A program made the position numbers and the translations under genes. A stretch of DNA of 64,000 nucleotides. Origin: CAYWMD01 sp964458575. GTDB taxonomy: Bacteria; Verrucomicrobiota; Verrucomicrobiia; Limisphaerales; JADLHS01. The stretch covers positions 42,482 to 106,481 of the forward strand of contig CAYWMD010000017.1 in assembly GCA_964458575.1 (NCBI GenBank), given 5' to 3'. Under the pieces are notes generated by a model. That model saw only the letters and a list, made by a program, of their open reading frames with translations, was not told the DNA's origin and searched no databases. Positions 19,301 through 27,451 of this stretch are shown piece after piece (within the stretch, counting starts at the first letter, position 1; every line of letters begins with the position of its first letter).

Positions 19301-20712
19301 CACGAATATAGAATCATGTGCATCGGATTCGGTTCGGCGGCCGTCGTCGTCGCGATCGAGGCGGCATAAATGGACGTGGGCTTCGTGAAGATCGCCGCCG
19401 CCGGCGTCCCATCGCGACCCGCCTGCTCCTGTTCGTAATAGGAGTCCATCATCATGACATCGGTCAGTTGGCCATAGGCATACCAACCGTCGGGCTTGAA
19501 ATTGCCGTCCACGTTGATCGTGGTCGGTACCAAAGGATTGCGTGCACGCAAGTCTTCACCCCGTTCGAGCATGACCATGCCCAGGATGCCGGCAAAGTGA
19601 ATGCTGTTGCAGGGAACACGCAAGCCCGACCCAGTTTCCTTGCAGAGGATGTTACCTTCCTCAAGGTCCGGTTCATCGTCAATAAACCACATGCGCGGAT
19701 TGTTGCCCCAGGAGCTGTCTTTGACGTAGCCGTAGTCGTGCGCTTCCGCGTAGTTCTGGCCGGTGGTTGTGCCCATGAAATCCTGCAAACCACCGGAACT
19801 GTTGTTGACGTAGCAGTTGATGCCGCGATCCTCACAGCTGTCAATCCACGCTTGTGCCGCCGCGTTGTCGTTATCGGGGATCTCCTTGACGCCCCATGTC
19901 CCATGAAGAAAGCGGTTCACCCACGTTCGCAGCGATCCGGTCGCTGTTTTCCCGTCGGCGTAAACCCCTTGGTACACGTGATAGGACATGTCGCCGAGCG
20001 GGGCCGCCAACTGAATGACCGACGCCGCAAAATTCATCGTTGGGTCGCTCACCGTGGTCGTGAGGGCCGTCACATTCGTCCCATCCAACCAGACCGAAGT
20101 TGGTGCCGCCCCGCCATTGCGCCGCCAATGCAAATAAACTTTCGTCCGGTCCGTCGAGAACCCGATGCTCGCCAATACCGGATCGCTGGCATTGACCGGA
20201 ATCGTCGCGTTCACCGTGCCCGCGGAAGTGGAAATCGCGAGGCTGATGGGGGCGGTCACGGGCACCAACCGCAGACGGACGACCACCCGCGCCACGCCGC
20301 CCGCGGGAATCGGATTCGGGTCCGCCCGATACCAAACCGGTTCGCCGCGATCGAACACGTCCTGGGGCGGATCGCTCCATTTGTAATAAATGCTGGCAGT
20401 ATCGTGCAGGCTGGCGTTCCGCTTTAGAATGTCATTGAGACTGTACGCGCCCAAACTCACGTCACTGATTGTCACTGCTGATGTCCCGGTATTCTTCAGG
20501 AACACATGGGCATTGCAGCCAACGACCGTGCTGTGACAGACGGGATAGTTGCCGTAACGATACCAGCACTGGTATTCGGGGTACGGATTGTCCTGTTGGT
20601 ACTGAACGCCGAGCACCTCGACAGCCGCGCTGGCGGTAAAGCAAACCAGGTTGGCTGCGAGTGCGGCCAGGACGATGATAGATTTTGCGCGCGGATAGTA
20701 ACAACGAGCCAT
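16336..20712 (-). CDS. Giant secreted TIM-barrel-like/Ig/FN3 protein, tandem paralogue 2 of 4
   Basis: 1458 residues. ATG 20712 is chosen because it begins the signal peptide MARCYYPRAKSIIVLAALAA; the longer frame to 20874 would overlap the upstream gene and bury the signal. The N-terminal sandwich and barrel regions match the other three copies (VLGVQYQQDNPYPEYQC, IDDEPDLEE, NVDGNFKPDGWYAYGQ, AGGAKGLAYWW). The C-terminal half is longer: Ig, FN3, a VRQNITGC-type jelly-roll, two more Ig domains, a second jelly-roll type with KRNGYFDD, and the tail ending YYRLVLD. It therefore has the shared catalytic-like half but a different set of accessory modules. Spacing is 31 bp to the upstream and 34 bp to the downstream paralogue. 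Confidence 0.8.
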   Translation of the reverse strand: MARCYYPRAKSIIVLAALAANLVCFTASAAVEVLGVQYQQDNPYPEYQCWYRYGNYPVCHSTVVGCNAHVFLKNTGTSAVTISDVSLGAYSLNDILKRNASLHDTASIYYKWSDPPQDVFDRGEPVWYRADPNPIPAGGVARVVVRLRLVPVTAPISLAISTSAGTVNATIPVNASDPVLASIGFSTDRTKVYLHWRRNGGAAPTSVWLDGTNVTALTTTVSDPTMNFAASVIQLAAPLGDMSYHVYQGVYADGKTATGSLRTWVNRFLHGTWGVKEIPDNDNAAAQAWIDSCEDRGINCYVNNSSGGLQDFMGTTTGQNYAEAHDYGYVKDSSWGNNPRMWFIDDEPDLEEGNILCKETGSGLRVPCNSIHFAGILGMVMLERGEDLRARNPLVPTTINVDGNFKPDGWYAYGQLTDVMMMDSYYEQEQAGRDGTPAAAIFTKPTSIYAASIATTTAAEPNPMHMILYSCEYKDPNDNIWPFAAPANKRIQVYYALAGGAKGLAYWWYKSGYPYNGLNASGTNSAALWNEIGRLGNEIKTAHPLLVTGHPVSVPLTPSANVWTRALASGTDTMIVFAVNDTVYIDQTGTYVTPVPNATVTITLPTWMQPSPTTFEISCGGLKAVNTQVNGSQLQINLGTLQVTRMIVLTKNPALLSTLQQRYDNLCRPGIAAFASESYTNVPLNIAQSPANLVLSPGGAGSLTVTAFGTGLKYRWQKNLGNLNDGGHYAGVTNATLTVSGADAGDEASYRCVVFTSYATNNSDPATLTLSTNSPAVPVAAPATALTTNSFTANWSSASGANTYRLDVSTNSGFANYVSGYQDLTVGGLSWNVTGLSVGMTYYYRVRAVNPNGTSGNSATISVTLVAPITCPPTGLANASFEGGNVNGVATGWTGYQRAPNPAITLWSIQSNGPPAGGGTQYQQIANTNSSGGGGVRQNITGCIVGATYTISGWMRGNSGDSSTCAVKVSPSASTNWATAVHLNPAQTNTGSTWVSFSGTVVATGTNMTLWLDGQTTGAGNFKAECFDAISIGCELTSIPPGIVQQPSPQTIGTGGDAIFNIQAFGSDPLYYRWQKNSTNLNDSGHYSGVFSPALTITSADGGDAGNYRCMVTNAYGSTNSTAATLTVTNSAIAPTITQQPANRSIAVGGTASFTVGAAGSGTIYYRWQKNGANLSDGGHYSGCTTTNLTVTAADTNDAANYRCVVTNSVGSTNSIAASLTVTQAVFGCLSILNSDFEKEFLLIGGGYLATNWTEWEAVAGVTIGYVETNIVHGGAQSQRIRVWSTNATSGGVFQRVPVTVGGLYNVSVWIYAGDSLSACSLGVDPAGGTNASAGVIWSPATTNSAWVQQTWSGTAMASYLTIYYKVASTDNQKRNGYFDDALPASLDAPPELVVQRSGNVLALTWPACPSAHLERAGNLNPPVSWATVTNQVAVGGGHKTVTLAPSGNAGYYRLVLD

Positions 20713-20743
20713 TTTGGTGCGACTTGGTGAACGGTGACGGATT

Positions 20744-23700
20744 TCAATCCAAAACCAGCCGATAGTATCCCGCATCTCCCGATGGGGCAAGGGTGATTGT
20801 CCTTTGTCCGTCGGCGACAGAGACTTGGTTTGTGATCGTGGTCCAGGTTGTCGGCAGTGACAGGCTTTCGGCACGCTCCAAATGCGCGCTCGGACACTCG
20901 GGCCACGTCAACGTCAAGCTGTTGCCGTTGCCGTGAACATTCAGGAGCAAGCCGCCCGATCCGGCTGGCGACACGTCATCGAAGTAACCGTTGCGCTTGG
21001 CGTCGTCGGTGGTGGTCACTTTCAAGTAGATCGTGATGTAGTAACCCGTCGCGACGCCCGCGACCGTCTGCTGCACCCACGATGTGTTCGTTGAACCGGC
21101 GGACCAGGTCACGCCGGTTCCGTCCGTCCCGCCAATCGGGTCCACGCCCAATGAACAGGTGGTCAGGTTGTCCTCCGCGTAGGTCCAAACGCCGACGGAA
21201 AAGGCCTGACCCACGGCCACCGGCACCTGTTGATACACTCCGCCCGAACTGCCATTCGTCCCGCCCCAAACCCGGATGCGTTGCGCGCGTCCGCCGCCAT
21301 GGATCGTGTCCGTTTCTTCATAGCCAATCACCACGCCGGGATCCGTTTCCCACTCAAACCAGTTGTCGGCAATGTAGCCGCCGCCCGCCAGGCTGAAACC
21401 ATTCTCAAAGTCAGCGTTCAAGGTGTCGAGACACAAACCCGGCGTGATGACCGTCACGAACGCCGGTCCCGAATTCTCGCTGCCGCAACCGCCGGTCACT
21501 ACGCAACGATAATCTGCCGAGTCGGCGCCGGTCACGTTGAACATGGTCAAGCTCGGCGAGGTCGCGCCGCTGTAATGAGTGTTGTTGGTGAGTTCCACTC
21601 CGTTGGCCAACCACTGATAGGTCAGCGTGCCTTCGCCGGTGGCCGCCATGGAAAGCGTGACGTTTGTGCCGGCGGAAACCACCTGCTCCTTGGGATCCGC
21701 GGTGATGATGGTGATGGCTTTGAGGGTCAGCGCTGCGGCCGCCGAATTGGTGCTGCCGCTGCCGGTGACGACGCAGCGATAGTTCACTCCCGACGCATCG
21801 GCGTTGCCGACGTTGTTCACTGTCAACGTCGGGCTGGTAGTGCCGGTGTAGTGGGTGCTTTCGGTGACGTTTACGCCGTTGGTTTGCCATTGATAGGTCA
21901 ATCCGCTGCCGGTCGCCGCCACGCTGAAATTGGCGTTGTCGCCCGGACAAACGTTTTGCGGCAAGGGCTGTTGCGTGATTTGCGGCGGTTGGGTGACCGC
22001 GGGCGACAAGGTGTTGCCGTTGCCGAGGCTGGTCGGCTGCGGCAAGGCGCTGCTGTAGCGCGCCTGCACTTTGAAGGTGTAAGGAGTTCCTGCGGTCAGG
22101 CCGGTGACCGTCCTGAGCGCCCATATAGCATCCGATTGCCAGATGGCGGTCGAGCCGATGTCACCGTTGGCCTGGACGAAGTGCGTTCCCAGCGTGTAAG
22201 GGCCACCACCGATGCTGATCGCAAATTCGGCGGCGCCGTCGGTGTTGCAGCCCGGCAGCGGATCCACGTTGAGCGAAGTGCTGTTCGCTTCGCTGACGAG
22301 CGGCGCGGGCGGCACATGGGCACGATAACATACCACGTCATCCCAGTACGCCGTTAAGTCCTGGCTGCTCAGGGTGCGCCGACTGTCCAGAAAGAGCGTC
22401 ACGCGGTTGGAAGTGGCGTTGCCAGCGAGGTTCTGCAAGTGCGTCCAGACGTCCCGCAATCCGGCGGAAATCTTCCAGGTGGTGTTGGCATCAGTGGCCG
22501 GATGGTTCGTGGAGCCGTTCCAGGCGGCCACCAACGCGACCTGTTGACCCGCGCTGGGGTTGGAAACAGGCCGAACCCGGCCTTCAAAGGTGAACGCATC
22601 GCCGATGTTTGCATCGAATGACTGGAGCACGCCCAGCAGGCTGCCGGTGCCGCCGTTTGCATTGCGGCACTTCTGCGCTGCAGCGCCGCCATGAATGATG
22701 ACGGCCTCTTTGGCCCACGACACATTGTTTCCTTGTCCGGCGTTATACGGCTTCCAATCGGGACATACGCTGTAGCTGCTGGCGTCTTCCATGTTGCCGT
22801 GGCCAAACAATTCGCCGGGGCTGCACACGTTCAAATCAATGGTGAGCGCGGCGCTGGTGGAATTGGTGCTCCCAAAAGCGTTGGTCACAATACAGCGGTA
22901 ATTGCCCGCGTCCCCGGCGTCGGCACCGGTGATGGTCAGAATCTCCGTAGTCACGCCGGAATAATGGCCGGTGTTGCCGAGGTTGGAATTGTTCTTTTGC
23001 CATTGGAAGGCCAGCGTGCCGCTGCCAGTGGCTGCGACGGCAAAGTTGGCCGTGCCGCCCGCATTCACGGTCTGGTTGACCGGCTGAAGGGTGAGGGAGG
23101 GAGGCAGATTGGGCAGGTTGGTCACCAACAGCGAGGCGTTGAGGGAATTGGTGGTGCCGTAGGCGTTGGTCACCACGCAGCGATAATTCGCCGCATCGTT
23201 TTGGTCTGCGCCGGTGATGGTTAACGTGCTGGTCAACACGCCGGCGTAGTGTCCGCCGTTGTTAAGGTTGGCGTTGTTCTTCTGCCAGCGAAATCCCAGC
23301 GGGCTGGTGCCGCCCGCCACCACGGTCATATTAGCCGTGCCGCCGGGGACTACGGTCTGGTTCGGTGGCTGTTGCGTGATACTGGGCGGGTAATTGACGC
23401 ACAACTCGGGCGCAAAGCTGCACACATTCGCCTTGACCGCAGTGTCGTAACGTTGCTGCACGGTCGTCCGCAAATTCGCATCCGTTGTGATGACGATCAT
23501 CCGCACCGTCTGCAACGTGCCGAGGTTGATCTGGAACTGACTGCCGTTGAGCGTCCAATTCGCGTCGCCGGGCTGTCCGCCGCGGGTGATCTCGAAGGCC
23601 GTCGGCGAGCTTTGCATCCAGGACGGCAGCGTGACCGTGACGGTGGCGTTGGGAACGTTGGTGATGTGACAGCCGGCGATGTCGTTGAAGAAGTTGTCGT

Positions 23701-25432
23701 TCACCACATAGAGCACGAGGGCGTCAATGCCGGAAGCCACGCCGCGCACCCAGATCCAGGGGCTGTTGGTTGAGAGAATCAAATCCACCGGGGTGCTGCG
23801 GACGATCAAATCCTTTGCCGTTTTGACCTCGTTGCCGATCAACCCCATTTCCTTCCAGAGCGCGGGCGCCTGTGCGGAGTTAAACATTCCGCGCGGCGGA
23901 TTGAACCACCAATAGCCGAAGCCCTTCGTGCCGCCGGCCAGCGAGTAATAGGCCTCAATGTGCTTGGAGGTGGGGAACGGATACGGCCAGTCGGGGTCGC
24001 TTCCCTTGCAGGAGTAAAGGATGTGCCGGAAGGGGTTGGGGGCCGCGCCTTCCGTGCCCGATCGAGCCGTGGAGTAGGATACCTTGGGTTTGCCGTGAAG
24101 TGGAATCAGGTTGGGAGCGGAGAAATAGGAGTCCCGTAAACGCACTTCGTAGTAATTGTTCGATTCCAACACGTCCACCGCCGGTCCCCACGTATACCAG
24201 CTTTGCGGTTGCAGACCGCCATCGAGATTCACCGTCGTCGGCACGTTGGGACGCAACTTCCGAAGGTCGGCGGCGAAATTGACCGCTTCTTTGATGACCA
24301 AAGTTCCGGCGTATTTGCTGGTATCGCACGGGATTCTGGTGCCCGTACCGCAATGGGTTTTGCCCTGGTTGTTTTCTTCAGCGTCCGGTTCGTCGTTCAA
24401 AAACCAGAAGTCCGGGTCGAAACTCTTCAGTTTCGTCTTGTCCAGGATGATGTAACCGTAGCCCTTCGACTTCATGGAGGCATCATTGGGCAAATTCCCC
24501 AGATTCATCTCGGACGCGTTGAAGCCGTGGGTTGAGGCTTCATCCACCCAATCTTCCCCGTTGTAATTTGAGGTTTCCTCAAACGTGCTCCAAGTGCAAT
24601 AGACGAACTTGTTCGTCCACGCTCGTTGCCCGGCCGTTGCCGTTTTGCCGTCGCCGTAAACGCCCCGATAAACGTGGTAGGAGAAATGCGGCAGGCCGGT
24701 GGGAAGCGAAATGACCGATGCCGCAAAATTATATCCCGGATCACCCACCGTCGTCGTGAGCGAAGTCACGTTCGTCCCGTTCAGCCAGACGGATGTTGGG
24801 GCGGCCGAACCGCCAGTGGACCGGCGCCAGTGGAGGTAAATCTTTTTCCGGTCCTCCGAATAACCAATGCTGGCGATGCGCGGCGCGGTGCTGTCCACGG
24901 TGATGTTGGTTGTGATCGTGCCGGACGTACTCACGACGCCGAAGTTCAAATTCGGGTTGGTTGGAACCTTCCGCAGTCGCACGGCGACCTGCGCGACACC
25001 GCCAACCGGGACCGTGGGCGGGTCGGCCCTCCACCAGACCGGCTCGCCGAGACCGAACTCGATGTCGTCGGGCGGGTCGTCCCAGGTGAAGTAAATGCTG
25101 CTGAGTTGCTTGGGATTGTAATTGGCCAGGGAGGTTTTGATGACCGTCTTGAGGCTGTAACTGCCGAGGATTGCGTCCGATATCGTCTCCGCCGCCGCGC
25201 CGGTGTTTTTGACGCAAACGAATACGGTGGCGCCGGGCTGCGGGTTCCCACAGGAGGTCGGATAATTGCCGCTGCTGTAGTAGCAGTTGAATTCCGGGAA
25301 CAACTGATCCATGCGATACTGCGTGCCGATTACCGTCAGGGCGGCATGGGTGTGCTGCGCCCACGCAATGGTCAGCACGACGAGAAGGCGCAGTCCGACT
25401 TGACGAGCAAGCTTTCGTTGGATGTAGTTCAT
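20744..25432 (-). CDS. Giant secreted TIM-barrel-like/Ig protein, tandem paralogue 1 of 4 (first transcribed)
   Basis: 1562 residues from ATG 25432; an upstream GTG-initiated extension to 25462 is less likely. Signal peptide MNYIQRKLARQVGLRLLVVL, cleavage near HTHAA. The N-terminal half matches its neighbours (VIGTQYRMDQLFPEFNC, LNDEPDAEE, NLDGGLQPQSWYTWG, GGTKGFGYWW). The C-terminal half has two Ig domains, a distinct jelly-roll beginning GHGNMEDASSYSVCPDW that is shared only with the phosphodiesterase at 45962-49462, an FN3-like segment, two more Ig domains, the KRNGYFDD-type jelly-roll and the tail ending YYRLVLD. It heads a likely four-gene operon; 219 bp separate it from the upstream gene, leaving room for a promoter. 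Catalytic role inferred only. Confidence 0.8.
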   Translation of the reverse strand: MNYIQRKLARQVGLRLLVVLTIAWAQHTHAALTVIGTQYRMDQLFPEFNCYYSSGNYPTSCGNPQPGATVFVCVKNTGAAAETISDAILGSYSLKTVIKTSLANYNPKQLSSIYFTWDDPPDDIEFGLGEPVWWRADPPTVPVGGVAQVAVRLRKVPTNPNLNFGVVSTSGTITTNITVDSTAPRIASIGYSEDRKKIYLHWRRSTGGSAAPTSVWLNGTNVTSLTTTVGDPGYNFAASVISLPTGLPHFSYHVYRGVYGDGKTATAGQRAWTNKFVYCTWSTFEETSNYNGEDWVDEASTHGFNASEMNLGNLPNDASMKSKGYGYIILDKTKLKSFDPDFWFLNDEPDAEENNQGKTHCGTGTRIPCDTSKYAGTLVIKEAVNFAADLRKLRPNVPTTVNLDGGLQPQSWYTWGPAVDVLESNNYYEVRLRDSYFSAPNLIPLHGKPKVSYSTARSGTEGAAPNPFRHILYSCKGSDPDWPYPFPTSKHIEAYYSLAGGTKGFGYWWFNPPRGMFNSAQAPALWKEMGLIGNEVKTAKDLIVRSTPVDLILSTNSPWIWVRGVASGIDALVLYVVNDNFFNDIAGCHITNVPNATVTVTLPSWMQSSPTAFEITRGGQPGDANWTLNGSQFQINLGTLQTVRMIVITTDANLRTTVQQRYDTAVKANVCSFAPELCVNYPPSITQQPPNQTVVPGGTANMTVVAGGTSPLGFRWQKNNANLNNGGHYAGVLTSTLTITGADQNDAANYRCVVTNAYGTTNSLNASLLVTNLPNLPPSLTLQPVNQTVNAGGTANFAVAATGSGTLAFQWQKNNSNLGNTGHYSGVTTEILTITGADAGDAGNYRCIVTNAFGSTNSTSAALTIDLNVCSPGELFGHGNMEDASSYSVCPDWKPYNAGQGNNVSWAKEAVIIHGGAAAQKCRNANGGTGSLLGVLQSFDANIGDAFTFEGRVRPVSNPSAGQQVALVAAWNGSTNHPATDANTTWKISAGLRDVWTHLQNLAGNATSNRVTLFLDSRRTLSSQDLTAYWDDVVCYRAHVPPAPLVSEANSTSLNVDPLPGCNTDGAAEFAISIGGGPYTLGTHFVQANGDIGSTAIWQSDAIWALRTVTGLTAGTPYTFKVQARYSSALPQPTSLGNGNTLSPAVTQPPQITQQPLPQNVCPGDNANFSVAATGSGLTYQWQTNGVNVTESTHYTGTTSPTLTVNNVGNADASGVNYRCVVTGSGSTNSAAAALTLKAITIITADPKEQVVSAGTNVTLSMAATGEGTLTYQWLANGVELTNNTHYSGATSPSLTMFNVTGADSADYRCVVTGGCGSENSGPAFVTVITPGLCLDTLNADFENGFSLAGGGYIADNWFEWETDPGVVIGYEETDTIHGGGRAQRIRVWGGTNGSSGGVYQQVPVAVGQAFSVGVWTYAEDNLTTCSLGVDPIGGTDGTGVTWSAGSTNTSWVQQTVAGVATGYYITIYLKVTTTDDAKRNGYFDDVSPAGSGGLLLNVHGNGNSLTLTWPECPSAHLERAESLSLPTTWTTITNQVSVADGQRTITLAPSGDAGYYRLVLD

Positions 25433-25651
25433 GTTGACAACAATTTCTCTGGTACGCACCATTACTGAGTGGGGGTGTTCTAGCCAAGTTTGGGCGTAGC
25501 ATCCAACAGCTCAATGCGGTCGTCAAGCGCCGGGATTAAGTTTTTCGCGATTTTGGCCGATTTTAGACGCTTGACCGCAGGTTTGAGCCGGCCGGCCGAG
25601 TTGCCAGCCAGTCCAAGGCTTGAATCTGCAGCAATCCCGGGCGCGTCCCGG
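25433..25651 (-). promoter_or_regulatory. Leader/possible promoter region of the four-gene giant-protein array
   Basis: 219 bp between the stop at 25652 and the first giant gene. It is the largest gap in the run from 29164 to 7788 apart from repeat-filled ones, so a promoter is plausible. I could not pick a convincing -35/-10 pair or operator. Short minus-strand open frames here look non-coding. Confidence 0.3.
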
Positions 25652-27328
25652 CTATTCGAATCGCAACGAAAACAACTCCGCCATCTCCATGCGGAACTCG
25701 AAGGTGAGGGGAGCGCCAGGAGCGTGGCCAAGCTTCTTCAAGTTCTTCTTCCAGGTCACGACACGGTCTGTAAAGTCGCCCGTAATCTGCTCGCAGTCCT
25801 CAAAGCTGCGCAGGATTTTCCCTTCCGACCGCACTTGCACGCGAATTGAACCTGATTGTTTCGTCCGGCAGTTGATCACGAGTTTGTCGCCCTGGAAAAC
25901 CGCCGATGGGGTTTTGAATTCAGCCTTGCCCTCGGCCACCAGCGCCACCAGCCGGTCGCGCGGCCAAGTCGCCCAATAGGTTCCGCCGGGCGGATGCGAC
26001 GGACGATACGGATATTTGTGCGGCATGGAAATGCCTTGGACCATCACGGCGAGTTTGCCGTCGGGCAACTCCAACAAGGATTGTCGCGCGTGATGTCCGC
26101 TGCTGCCCGGCTGGCCCAGTGGTCCTACGCTTGGTTCAATGATCGGTCCAGGCCCCAACACGCTCCAGTATTTCCCCTCGAAGCTCGTCGCCATGTAAAC
26201 CGAGAATGTGTCGTCATTCTTGCGCCACATCAAAGGCAGCATAACGTGATACTGCTTCGTTCCCGGATACCGCGAGACGGATGACGGACTGTACCACTCG
26301 TAGTCCGCCCGCAGGTCGCCGCCGGAAAACTGCTGAATCTCCGGCAACGGAAAATGCCGGAAGTCGGTGGATTCCATCCGGCTGTTGGCGCGATACATCA
26401 CGTATCGCGTCCGACCGTAGAAAACGTACTTGCCCAGCTCAGTGTCGTAGTAAGCCGGCATGTCCGGCGTGTCGCATTGCGCGATGCAAAGCGGAATATC
26501 CAGCATTTTCCAGTGAAGTCCGTCCGGCGAAACGCCACCGTGAATACCCCAGATCTCCTCGCCGTGGTAGGAAAGACGGTCGCAGTCCTTCGGCCATTGC
26601 TTGCGATAACGCTCTTCGGCCGCGTGCGTGACCAATCCAACCATCATCAGCTTGTAACGTTCTTCCGGTGGCGCGGACGGGTCCTTGAAAATTGAAACCG
26701 TACCGTGCGCTTCCGTTGGCAAAACCGCGACAATGTTCGTCATCGCTTCAAGTCCCTTGATGTTGGTGACGGAGTTTGCCGCCGGGCCGGTCCAATGCTT
26801 CAGGTCGCGCGATTCCAAATACGTCAGCACGGTGAAGTCCGGTGGCAATCCGGCGTTGGTCCGGGTCGCGTCCGGAATTTTGACGGCGGCCCAGGCTTTG
26901 AATAGCCCATCCTCCTGAATCTGCGGAAACGTTTTTGTGTCGCCCTCCGTCCGTAGCTCCATCGTTGGCCGCTGAGCTTCCAGGCGTAAACCCACGGGAA
27001 TGTCGCCGTTGCCCCAGATGAGTGGAAACGCGGGCATCGGATCGGTCGAACTGGTCGTCATCATGCCCACGCGCACTCGTGGCGGTGCGGTCCAGTTTGG
27101 ATAGCCGGAATAAACCCAACGCCAATCCCAGAACAACATCACGTTGCCATCCACCTCGTTCTTGGCGGCGGAGCTGACCGCGTCCCGGAAGACTTCCTTC
27201 TTATTACGCTCCGCCATTTGCATCGAATAGTTTTCGGAATGTGACGGGCTTGGAAACAGAAGCGCGAGCGCGAGGATCGCAAGCGAAGCCGCATAACCAA
27301 GTGAAGCGCGGCGTTTACGCCGCTTCAC
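25652..27328 (-). CDS. Secreted GH32/GH43-like five-bladed propeller protein (copy A)
   Basis: 558 residues from GTG 27328. This start gives a compact signal peptide: basic MKRRKRRAS, then a core LAILALALLFPSPSHS. ATG 27433, 18 bp after the upstream stop, is the alternative, but it would put the hydrophobic core near residue 50. The extra codons are entirely the palindromic repeat at 27305-27407. The body has the GH32/43-type propeller features: an early WDWRWVYSGYP, GGVSPDGLHWKML, YYDTELGKYVFYGRTRY, and a C-terminal beta-sandwich (INCRTKQSGSIRVQVRSEG) resembling the GH32 C-terminal module. It is very similar to 27452-29164. Substrate unknown; the usual GH32 WMNDPNG motif is absent, so hydrolase activity is inference. 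Confidence 0.78.
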   Translation of the reverse strand: MKRRKRRASLGYAASLAILALALLFPSPSHSENYSMQMAERNKKEVFRDAVSSAAKNEVDGNVMLFWDWRWVYSGYPNWTAPPRVRVGMMTTSSTDPMPAFPLIWGNGDIPVGLRLEAQRPTMELRTEGDTKTFPQIQEDGLFKAWAAVKIPDATRTNAGLPPDFTVLTYLESRDLKHWTGPAANSVTNIKGLEAMTNIVAVLPTEAHGTVSIFKDPSAPPEERYKLMMVGLVTHAAEERYRKQWPKDCDRLSYHGEEIWGIHGGVSPDGLHWKMLDIPLCIAQCDTPDMPAYYDTELGKYVFYGRTRYVMYRANSRMESTDFRHFPLPEIQQFSGGDLRADYEWYSPSSVSRYPGTKQYHVMLPLMWRKNDDTFSVYMATSFEGKYWSVLGPGPIIEPSVGPLGQPGSSGHHARQSLLELPDGKLAVMVQGISMPHKYPYRPSHPPGGTYWATWPRDRLVALVAEGKAEFKTPSAVFQGDKLVINCRTKQSGSIRVQVRSEGKILRSFEDCEQITGDFTDRVVTWKKNLKKLGHAPGAPLTFEFRMEMAELFSLRFE

Positions 27329-27407
27329 TGTGCAAACGTCTCTGGCAATAAAATCACTCCCCGCGCCTTCCGGTGTTTGTGAATCGAAGCGGCGTAAACG
27401 CCGCGCT
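27305..27407. repeat. Palindromic repeat, family A copy 1 (inside 5' end of propeller gene)
   Basis: Two inverted arms of about 23 bp (27305-27328 and 27385-27407, core GCGGCGTAAACGCCGC) flank about 56 bp. The same arms occur at 62251-62354. The minus-strand reading of the proximal arm provides GTG followed by Lys/Arg codons, used here as the proposed start and signal-peptide n-region. Confidence 0.85.
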
Positions 27408-27451
27408 CCCGTTTGGAATACTTGGTCTGTCATAGTGAGGTTCTGGGTGAG

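Noticed and set aside
25480..25731. An 83-codon minus-strand frame overlapping the end of the propeller gene
   Set aside because: It overlaps a confident stop region and has no domain or start signal; possibly a remnant but unsupported.
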